Origin: Streptomyces sp. NBC_01408
Lineage (GTDB): Bacteria; Actinomycetota; Actinomycetes; Streptomycetales; Streptomycetaceae
Direction: 5' to 3'
NCBI RefSeq assembly: GCF_026340255.1
Contig: NZ_JAPEPJ010000001.1
Coordinates: 3,527,001-3,591,000, forward strand
DNA: 64,000 bases
Shown here: piece by piece, positions 36,397 to 43,190 of the stretch
Layout: each line of letters starts with the position of its first letter
Numbering within the stretch: position 1 is the stretch's first letter
The notes under the pieces: model-generated
Told to the model about the DNA's origin: nothing
The model's input: only the letters and a program-made list of their open reading frames with translations
Databases searched by the model: none
Position numbers and translations under genes: made by a program

Positions 36397-39120
36397 GTGG
36401 CAGATTCAGCATCGAAGAAGACCGACCAGACGACCGCAGCGGACCGCCCCCGCCTGATGCTCATGGACGGGCACTCCCTGGCGTACCGGGCGTTCTTCGC
36501 GCTGCCCGCGGAGAATTTCACGACGGCGACGGGCCAGCCGACGAACGCCATCTACGGCTTCGCGTCGATGCTGGCGAACACGCTGCGCGACGAGGCGCCC
36601 ACGCATTTCGCGGTGGCGTTCGACGTGTCCCGCAAGACGTGGCGCTCGACCGAGTTCCCCGAGTACAAGGCGAACCGTTCCAAGACCCCCGACGAGTTCA
36701 AGGGGCAGGTCGAGCTGATCGGCGAGCTCCTCGACGCGATGCGGGTGCCGCGGTTCGCGGTCGACGGCTTCGAGGCGGACGACGTGATCGCGACGCTGGC
36801 GACGCAGGCGGAGGCTCTCGGCTTCGACGTCCTGATCGTCACCGGTGACCGGGACTCCTTCCAGCTGGTGTCCGAGCACACCACCGTGCTCTATCCGACG
36901 AAGGGCGTCTCCGAGCTCACCCGTTTCACGCCGGAGAAGGTCGAGGAGAAGTACGGCCTCACTCCCCAGCAGTACCCGGACTTCGCGGCGCTGCGCGGCG
37001 ACCCGTCCGACAACCTGCCGGGCATCCCGGGCGTCGGTGAGAAGACGGCCGCCAAGTGGATCACCCAGTTCGGTTCGTTCAAGGAGCTCGTGGAGCGGGC
37101 CGAGGAGGTCAAGGGCAAGGCCGGGCAGAACTTCCGGGACCACCTGGAGTCCGTCAAGCTCAACCGGGTCCTGACCGAGATGGTCAAGGACGTCGAGCTG
37201 CCCCGGACGCCCGCCGACCTGGCGCGTACCGCGTACGACCGGTCCGCCGTGACCGGGGTCCTGGATGTGCTGGAGATCCGCAACGCCTCGCTGCGCGAGC
37301 GGCTGCTGGCGGTGGACCCGGGCGCGGACGAGGCCGAGGCTCCGGCTCCGGTCGCGGCGGGTGTGGAGCTGGACGGCTCCGTGCTGGGCGCGGGCGAGCT
37401 GGCGCCGTGGCTCCAGGCGAACGCCGGCGGACCGCTGGGCGTGTCCACCGTCGACAGCTGGGCGCTGGGCCAGGGCAACGTCAGCGAGATCGCGCTGGCC
37501 GCCGCGACGGGTCCGGCCGCCTGGTTCGAGCCGTCCGGGCTGGACGAGGCCGACGAGCGGGCCTTCGCCGCCTGGGCCGCCGACCCGGCGAAGCCGAAGG
37601 TCGTGCACAACGCCAAGGGCCTGATGCGGGTCTTCCCGGAGCACGGCTGGACCCTCGCGGGCGTCACCATGGACACCGCGCTCGCCGCGTACCTGGTCAA
37701 GCCGGGCCGCCGCTCCTTCGCCCTGGACGTGCTGTCCAACGAGTACCTGCACCGGGAGCTGGCGCCGGCCGCCGCTGACGGTCAGCTGGCCTTCGGGGCC
37801 GACGACACGGCCGAGGCGGAGGCGCTGATGGGGCAGGCCCGCGCCGTCCTGGACCTGGGCGAGGCCTTCACCGGCAAGCTCGCCGAGGTGGGCGCGGCCG
37901 AGCTGCTCCACGACATGGAGCTGCCCACCTCCGAGCTGCTGGCGCGGATAGAGCGTTCCGGCATCGCCGCCGACCGCGATCACCTGGAGGCCATGGAGCA
38001 GCAGTTCGCGGGCGCCGTGCAGCAGGCGGTGAAGGAGGCGCACGAGGCGGTCGGCCACGAGTTCAACCTCGGCTCGCCCAAGCAGCTCCAGGAGGTCTTC
38101 TTCGGCGAGCTGGACCTGCCGAAGACGAAGAAGACGAAGACCGGGTACACCACGGACGCGGACGCGCTGGCCTGGCTGGCCACGCAGACCGACCACGAAC
38201 TGCCGGTGATCATGCTGCGGCACCGGGAGCAGGCCAAGCTGCGCGTCACCGTGGAGGGCCTGGTCAAGACCGTCGCCGCCGACGGCCGCGTGCACACCAG
38301 CTTCAGCCAGACCGTCGCCGCGACGGGCCGGCTGTCCTCCACCGACCCCAACCTGCAGAACGTGCCGGTGCGCACCGACGAGGGCCGGGCCATCCGCCGC
38401 GGCTTCGTCGTCGGCGAGGGCTTCGAGTCCCTGATGACCGCCGACTACAGCCAGATCGAGCTGCGCGTGATGGCGCACCTCTCCGAGGACGAGGGCCTCA
38501 TCGAGGCCTTCGCGACCGGCGAGGACCTGCACACCACCGTCGCCTCCCAGGTGTTCGGGGTGGAGCGGTCCCAGGTCGACGCCGAGATGCGCCGCAAGAT
38601 CAAGGCCATGTCGTACGGGCTCGCGTACGGGCTGTCCGCCTTCGGTCTCGCCCAGCAGCTGAACATCGAGCCCGCCGAGGCGCGCGGCCTGATGGAGACC
38701 TTCTTCGAGCGGTTCGGCGGGGTGCGGGAGTACCTCCAGCGCGTCGTCGACGAGGCCCGGGCCACCGGGTACACGGCGACGGTCTTCGGCCGCCGCCGCT
38801 ACCTGCCGGACCTCAACAGCGACAACCGCCAGCGTCGCGAGGCCGCCGAGCGGATGGCGCTGAACGCCCCGATCCAGGGCACGGCGGCCGACATCGTCAA
38901 GGTCGCGATGCTGCGCGTGGACCAGGCGATCGCGGCGGCCGGGCTGAAGTCGCGGATGCTGCTCCAGGTCCACGACGAAATCGTGCTGGAGATCGCCCCG
39001 GGCGAGCGGAAGAAGGTGGAGGAGCTGGTGCGCCGCGAAATGGGCGCCGCCGTCGACCTCCGGGCCCCGCTGGACGTGTCGGTGGGCGTCGGCGCCGACT
39101 GGGAGTCCGCCGCGCACTGA
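36397..39120 (+). CDS. polA: DNA polymerase I
   Basis: 907 residues: 5'-nuclease domain (about 1-300: LMLMDGHSLAYRAFFALP, DGFEADDVIATLA, LRGDPSDNLPGIPGVGEKTA), a degenerate 3'-5' exonuclease domain (about 330-500, lacking the DxE acids; it begins GPLGVSTVDSWALGQ), and the polymerase domain with TADYSQIELRVMAHLS (motif A), RRKIKAMSYGLAYG (motif B) and LLQVHDEIVLE (motif C). It fills Okazaki and repair gaps but should lack proofreading, as in other actinobacteria. The GTG at 36397 is chosen because it coincides with the inferred transcription start. Confidence 0.97.
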   Translation: MADSASKKTDQTTAADRPRLMLMDGHSLAYRAFFALPAENFTTATGQPTNAIYGFASMLANTLRDEAPTHFAVAFDVSRKTWRSTEFPEYKANRSKTPDEFKGQVELIGELLDAMRVPRFAVDGFEADDVIATLATQAEALGFDVLIVTGDRDSFQLVSEHTTVLYPTKGVSELTRFTPEKVEEKYGLTPQQYPDFAALRGDPSDNLPGIPGVGEKTAAKWITQFGSFKELVERAEEVKGKAGQNFRDHLESVKLNRVLTEMVKDVELPRTPADLARTAYDRSAVTGVLDVLEIRNASLRERLLAVDPGADEAEAPAPVAAGVELDGSVLGAGELAPWLQANAGGPLGVSTVDSWALGQGNVSEIALAAATGPAAWFEPSGLDEADERAFAAWAADPAKPKVVHNAKGLMRVFPEHGWTLAGVTMDTALAAYLVKPGRRSFALDVLSNEYLHRELAPAAADGQLAFGADDTAEAEALMGQARAVLDLGEAFTGKLAEVGAAELLHDMELPTSELLARIERSGIAADRDHLEAMEQQFAGAVQQAVKEAHEAVGHEFNLGSPKQLQEVFFGELDLPKTKKTKTGYTTDADALAWLATQTDHELPVIMLRHREQAKLRVTVEGLVKTVAADGRVHTSFSQTVAATGRLSSTDPNLQNVPVRTDEGRAIRRGFVVGEGFESLMTADYSQIELRVMAHLSEDEGLIEAFATGEDLHTTVASQVFGVERSQVDAEMRRKIKAMSYGLAYGLSAFGLAQQLNIEPAEARGLMETFFERFGGVREYLQRVVDEARATGYTATVFGRRRYLPDLNSDNRQRREAAERMALNAPIQGTAADIVKVAMLRVDQAIAAAGLKSRMLLQVHDEIVLEIAPGERKKVEELVRREMGAAVDLRAPLDVSVGVGADWESAAH

Positions 39121-39140
39121 CCCGCCTGGTGCTGTGACCG

Positions 39141-39188
39141 CGCGCGAACGCCCGGCCCCGCTACGCGGTGGGGACGGGCGTTCGCGCG
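39141..39188. terminator. Terminator after polA, overlapping the end of the DUF4184 gene
   Basis: Stem CGCGCGAACGCCC (39141-39153) and GGGCGTTCGCGCG (39176-39188) with a 22-base loop. The right arm lies inside the last codons of the convergent gene. A CGGTCACAGCACCA-type motif (39127-39140, inverted) abuts it. Confidence 0.7.
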
Positions 39189-40033
39189 TCCCGGCCGCTG
39201 CCGCTGCTGCCGCTGCCGTCGCGGTTCCGGTCGTGGCGGTGGCGCAGCCGTACGAGGGTCCCGTACAGCAGGAGCGCCACGGCGAGGCCGCCGCCCGCGC
39301 CGAAGCAGACGGTCGGGATGATGTCGAACGGGGTGCGGATCCGGTCGAAGAAGGTGAAGAAGCGGATGACCCGCAGGGTGATTCCGGCCCCCACGCACAC
39401 CACCACCAGCGCGAGCGCGCCCACGACCTCCGCGCGGGTCAGCACCGGCACGGACGCGGGGGCCGGGGTGCGCGGCAGGCGGCGCAGGGCGGTCGCCGTG
39501 AACCATGCCAGCGCGCAGGCCGCCACCGCCGAACTGCCGTACTGGAGGTACGAGTAGAGCGGCAGCCCGAAGGCGAGCGGCTCACCGAGCTCCGGCAGGA
39601 CGTCGGTCCCCCAGCGGTCCAGGTGCGTGAAGCTGTCCCACACGATGTGCGTCAGGGAGCCGGCCACCGCCGAGAGGTAGAACCAGAGCGCGAGCGACAG
39701 GAGTCGGCGCCCCCGCCAGTGCTCGCCGCGCACGAAGGTGTGCACCCGGCCCCGCCAGCCGCCCGGCAGGAGCGCGATCAGGGGTTCGCGCAGCAGCAGC
39801 CAGCAGGCCACGAGGGCGGCGGTGAGGGCCGCGTCCGCCGTGAGCACGCCGACGGGGGAGTGCAGATACGTCCCGTAGGCCATCAGGCCTCCGACCACCG
39901 CGTCCGCGAAGTAGAAGGTGTCCGGCGCGAACGATCCCAGGACCAGGGCCGAGGCGACGAGCGGCCCCCGCGCGCGTCCGGTCCGGCGGATGGCCGGAAG
40001 TACGGCGGCCGCATGGCTGAGGGTGAACGGCAT
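39161..40033 (-). CDS. DUF4184 integral membrane protein
   Basis: 290 residues with about six to seven membrane helices. The N-terminus MPFTLSHAAAVLPAIRR, the GSFAPDTFYF segment and LTHIVWDSFTHLDRWG are the family's conserved His/Asp-rich features, reminiscent of metal-dependent membrane hydrolases of the YdjM type, though no activity is established for DUF4184. The C-terminus is charged and Gly/Ser-rich (HRHDRNRDGSGSSGSGRD). Convergent with polA and divergent from the transglycosylase gene. Confidence 0.85.
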   Translation of the reverse strand: MPFTLSHAAAVLPAIRRTGRARGPLVASALVLGSFAPDTFYFADAVVGGLMAYGTYLHSPVGVLTADAALTAALVACWLLLREPLIALLPGGWRGRVHTFVRGEHWRGRRLLSLALWFYLSAVAGSLTHIVWDSFTHLDRWGTDVLPELGEPLAFGLPLYSYLQYGSSAVAACALAWFTATALRRLPRTPAPASVPVLTRAEVVGALALVVVCVGAGITLRVIRFFTFFDRIRTPFDIIPTVCFGAGGGLAVALLLYGTLVRLRHRHDRNRDGSGSSGSGRDARTPVPTA

Positions 40034-40125
40034 GGCACCTCTCCTCGGTGTTCGACGTCCGCCGGCGCAACGGGCGGCACAGGATCCTTACTTCGGGCCA
40101 ATGCCCATGAAGGGTCTGGACAGTA

Positions 40126-40193
40126 TGCGTGACCTGCGCAGGGACGTGGGGATGTGGTGAAATCCCCGTCACCGTGCGTGCCCTGTGCAGGGA
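40126..40193 (+). repeat. Pair of 19-bp palindromic direct repeats upstream of transglycosylase gene
   Basis: TGCGTGACCTGCGCAGGGA (40126-40144) recurs as TGCGTGCCCTGTGCAGGGA (40175-40193), 49 bases later with two differences. Each is itself partly palindromic (CCTGCGCAGG, CCCTGTGCAGGG). A -10-like TAGGGT lies just after (40201-40206). Candidate operators. Confidence 0.5.
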
Positions 40194-40238
40194 GCTGACA
40201 TAGGGTCACGCGGACGTCGAGGGGGAGGGGTCCGGCTC

Positions 40239-41480
40239 ATGTCGGCTCGAATATTCGGACGCAGGCTGCGCCGGGGCGGCGCCGCGGCTCTGGTCTCCGC
40301 ACTGGTGGTCGCCGCGGTGACCGCATCCCAGGGCCCGGCCGCCGTAGGCACCGAGCGGATGACCGCGGCGGGGGAGGACGGCGCGGCGCCCCTACCGGCG
40401 CCCGCGACCGGAGGCGACTCCGCCTACTTCACCGAACTGCCGCCTCTCATCAGCCCCGAGCCGCCCGCCGTACTGCTGCCCGAGGGTGACGGGCAGCCGC
40501 CGACGGCCGCGCCGGAGCCGGCGACGGCGGAGCAGCCGGCGGCCGGGACCGGACCGGGTACGGAACAGGTGGTCACCGGCGCCGGCGAGGGCGCGCAGGG
40601 GATACCGGCGAGCGTGCTCGCTGCGTACCGGCGGGCGGAGTTGACGGTGGGGGCGAACGACCCCGGCTGCGGGCTGCGCTGGCAACTGCTCGCGGCGATC
40701 GGCAAGGTGGAGTCCGGGCAGGCCCGCGGCGGCCAGGTGGACGCGGCGGGGACCACGCTGCGCCCGATCCTCGGGCCCGTGCTCGACGGCAACGGCTTCG
40801 CGAACATCCCCGACACGGACGGCGGCGCGTACGACGGCGACGGCCGCTACGACCGGGCGGTCGGGCCGATGCAGTTCATCCCGTCCACGTGGGCGGCGTG
40901 GGGCCAGGACGCGGACGGCGACGGCCGGCGCAACCCGAACAACGTGTACGACGCCGCCCTCGCGGCCGGACGGTACCTGTGCGCGGGCAGCCGGGACCTG
41001 CGGTTGGACGCGGACCTGGACCGGGCCGTGCTCTCGTACAACCAGTCCAGCGCCTACCTGCGGACGGTGCGGTCCTGGTTCACGTACTACCTCAAGGGGA
41101 CGCACGAGGTCCCGGACGGCGGGGGCGCGGGGGCGGGCGTGCCCGCGGTGACCCCGCCGAAGCCGAAGCCGGAGCCCAAGCCGGACCCCAAGCCGGACCC
41201 GAAGCCGGAGCCGAGCCCGACCCCATCGCCGAAGCCGACGCCTACGCCAACTCCTACGCCGACTCCCACCCCTACGCCGACGCCGACCCCCACGCCGACT
41301 CCCGTCCCTACGCCGACGCCGACGCCGACTCCTACGCCGACCCCCGCGCCGAGTTCCACCCCCACCCCGAAGCCCAGCCCCTCCGCCAGCGCGCAGCCGA
41401 CGCCGACGCCCACGCCCACGGCCACCGGCAAGGCCGGCCCCGCGCCCTCGCCGAGCCCGAGCCCGACCGGGACCCCGTAG
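40239..41480 (+). CDS. Secreted lytic transglycosylase (SLT-like) with Pro/Thr-rich tail
   Basis: 413 residues. Signal peptide about 1-36 ([24 protein letters not shown]). After an acidic Ala/Pro linker the transglycosylase domain (about 125-305) shows [21 protein letters not shown] with the catalytic Glu, [35 protein letters not shown] and [16 protein letters not shown], the family seen in actinobacterial MltB-like enzymes. It cleaves peptidoglycan. The last 90 residues are a PKP/TPTP repeat that likely spans the wall. ATG 40239 has GGGGGAGGGG upstream; a longer frame from 40185 is less likely. Confidence 0.9.
   Translation: MSARIFGRRLRRGGAAALVSALVVAAVTASQGPAAVGTERMTAAGEDGAAPLPAPATGGDSAYFTELPPLISPEPPAVLLPEGDGQPPTAAPEPATAEQPAAGTGPGTEQVVTGAGEGAQGIPASVLAAYRRAELTVGANDPGCGLRWQLLAAIGKVESGQARGGQVDAAGTTLRPILGPVLDGNGFANIPDTDGGAYDGDGRYDRAVGPMQFIPSTWAAWGQDADGDGRRNPNNVYDAALAAGRYLCAGSRDLRLDADLDRAVLSYNQSSAYLRTVRSWFTYYLKGTHEVPDGGGAGAGVPAVTPPKPKPEPKPDPKPDPKPEPSPTPSPKPTPTPTPTPTPTPTPTPTPTPTPVPTPTPTPTPTPTPAPSSTPTPKPSPSASAQPTPTPTPTATGKAGPAPSPSPSPTGTP
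41230..41350. repeat. Proline-threonine coding microsatellite
   Basis: Imperfect 6/12-base repeats (CCTACGCCGACT and CCGACGCC types) encode the (TP)n part of the transglycosylase tail. Length variation would stay in frame if it occurs by whole units. Confidence 0.75.
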
Positions 41481-41498
41481 CCGAGGAGGCGGGGCAGG

Positions 41499-41891
41499 TC
41501 AGCCGTTGCACCACGGCGCGGACGGCGACTGGAGGCACGGGCTCGGCGGGGGCGGGGTGTCCTCCCGGTGCTGGTAATACGCCCCGGCCAGGATCAGCAC
41601 CGCCGTGCCCATGGCCATGAGGGCCTGCGTCACGGCGGTGACGCCCGCGTTCCGCCGGGAGGCGCGCAGGCTCGCCCAGGTCATCAGCGCCGCCAGCACC
41701 CCGGCGGCCACGAGGTAGCCCCAGACCGGGGTGGGGTCGGTCGAGGGAGGACCGAAGCTCAGGTTGGCGAGCACCCACAGGAAGAAGACCGCGGCGAGAC
41801 CGAGCAGTTCGAGCACGATCAGGAAGACGGCCGAGGCGATGTCCGAGCCCAGGTTCCTGCGCTGCCCGGTACCGGCGCGTGAAGGGGTCAT
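41499..41891 (-). CDS. Small membrane protein, possibly DUF6234
   Basis: 130 residues with three predicted helices (about 12-35, 48-68, 82-100) and a Pro-rich C-terminus ending CLQSPSAPWCNG, with two cysteines that may form a disulfide outside. It resembles the small Streptomyces DUF6234 family; this is recall, not verified. ATG 41891 is chosen because the upstream frame is Pro/Arg-rich and unstructured. Convergent with the transglycosylase gene. Confidence 0.65.
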   Translation of the reverse strand: MTPSRAGTGQRRNLGSDIASAVFLIVLELLGLAAVFFLWVLANLSFGPPSTDPTPVWGYLVAAGVLAALMTWASLRASRRNAGVTAVTQALMAMGTAVLILAGAYYQHREDTPPPPSPCLQSPSAPWCNG

Positions 41892-42054
41892 GCCCGCCAG
41901 CCTGCCCGGGGGCGGGCGCCGGGACATGAGTACGGGTACTCAGGGGAGAAGCCGCGTCCTGCCGTGAACGCGCAGGCCCAGACGGTTCTCATCTCGCCCC
42001 GGCGTTGCTACGGTGCCTCCGCCCTGACGCCCTATCAGATTCCGGAGGCCCGGC

Positions 42055-42195
42055 ATGCGCGCACTCGTCGCCGCCGCCAGCGGGCTCGTCCTCGCGGTGC
42101 TCCTCGTCCTCGCCGTCACGGCACTCGGGGCGCCCGAAGGCAAGACCTCGCCCAAGCCGCTGCTCACCACCGCGCCCGCCGCGCCCGGAATGTAG
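42055..42195 (+). CDS. SPW_0924-like small membrane protein
   Basis: 46 residues: a short N-terminal signal/anchor helix (about 2-24) and the tail PEGKTSPKPLLTTAP, matching the small uncharacterised SPW_0924 family found in streptomycetes. GGAGG lies six bases before the ATG. It is followed 14 bases after its stop by the DUF3068 gene, whose Shine-Dalgarno (AGGAGG) begins just after the stop, so the two are co-transcribed and probably coupled. Function unknown. Confidence 0.75.
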   Translation: MRALVAAASGLVLAVLLVLAVTALGAPEGKTSPKPLLTTAPAAPGM

Positions 42196-42209
42196 AGGAG
42201 GGCCCGGCC

Positions 42210-43190
42210 ATGCGACGCAGAGCGAGCCTTGTCCTGCTGGCCCTCGCCGTGTTCTGCGCGGCCCTCGCGCCACTGCTGCGCTGGTACGCGTACCCGCGGC
42301 TCGCGAAGATCCCGCCGAACCAGTACCAGGAGATGGTCCTGGAGGCGAAGGACGCGACCCTCATCGACTACAACGACGGCATGAAGCCCAAGAAGGTGGA
42401 CAAGGTCACGATCGTCCAGACCCTCAAGGGCAACGTGGAGGCGTCGAAGGAGATCGAGGCCGACGCCGGCAAGGACGTGGTCGTCTGGGACACCCTGTCC
42501 TACATCATCGGGCCGGACGGGAAGATGGTCTCCCAGATACCCGAGCGCTACATCTTCGACGCGCACACCCAGGACCCGGTGCACGCCACCGGCGAGATGG
42601 TCGACGGCGACCCGGTCACACGCGAGGGCATCGAGTTCAAGTGGCCGTTCTTCACCGAGCCGCGCGACTACCTCTACTTCGACGCCCAGACCCGTACCTC
42701 CTCGCCGATCCACTACGTGGGCCCGCGCACGTACCGGGGGATGGAGGTCTACTACTTCGAGCAGACCGTCCCGTGGACCAAGGTCGCCATGCCGAAGAAG
42801 ATGCCGATCGAGGGCATCGACCCGGCGACGATCGAGCAGACCACCGGCACCAGCCTCTGGTACACGGTCAAGGCGATGTTCTGGGTCGACCCGGTGACCG
42901 GCGCGCCCGTCAACGCCGAGCAGGTGATCCAGCAGGAGATGCGCGGCGGGATCGCGGCGGGCGGCCCCGACGGGAAGCTCACCGCCTTCGCCGGGCACGT
43001 CAAGATGCGCGAGGACTACGCGAAGTACACCCTCGACCTGGTCGCCTCGAACCGTACGAAGGTCCTCGCGCTGCACACCTACGCCCCGATCGGCCTGGCG
43101 GCGGGCGGGCTGCTGTTCCTCGGGCTGGCGCTGTGGCTGGAGGCCCGCGGCCGACGGGTGCGGGACGGAGCAGGAGAGGTCAGCGCCTGA
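42210..43190 (+). CDS. DUF3068 membrane-anchored extracellular protein
   Basis: 326 residues with an N-terminal helix (about 6-24) and a C-terminal helix (about 290-312, TYAPIGLAAGGLLFLGLALWL), and a large outside domain between them. Conserved segments: WDTLSYIIGPDG, FDAHTQDPVHA, EGIEFKWPFFTEPRDYLYFD, VYYFEQTVPWTKV and YTVKAMFWVDPVTGAPVN, as in the DUF3068 (PorA-like) family. Role unknown, perhaps cell-envelope related. Its end overlaps the convergent hrpB stop by 11 bases. In an operon with the 46-residue protein. Confidence 0.85.
   Translation: MRRRASLVLLALAVFCAALAPLLRWYAYPRLAKIPPNQYQEMVLEAKDATLIDYNDGMKPKKVDKVTIVQTLKGNVEASKEIEADAGKDVVVWDTLSYIIGPDGKMVSQIPERYIFDAHTQDPVHATGEMVDGDPVTREGIEFKWPFFTEPRDYLYFDAQTRTSSPIHYVGPRTYRGMEVYYFEQTVPWTKVAMPKKMPIEGIDPATIEQTTGTSLWYTVKAMFWVDPVTGAPVNAEQVIQQEMRGGIAAGGPDGKLTAFAGHVKMREDYAKYTLDLVASNRTKVLALHTYAPIGLAAGGLLFLGLALWLEARGRRVRDGAGEVSA

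Noticed and set aside
40034..40238. c-di-AMP (ydaO) riboswitch upstream of the transglycosylase gene
   Set aside because: Cell-wall hydrolase genes often have one, but the conserved ydaO blocks are not visible and the direct repeats explain the symmetry.
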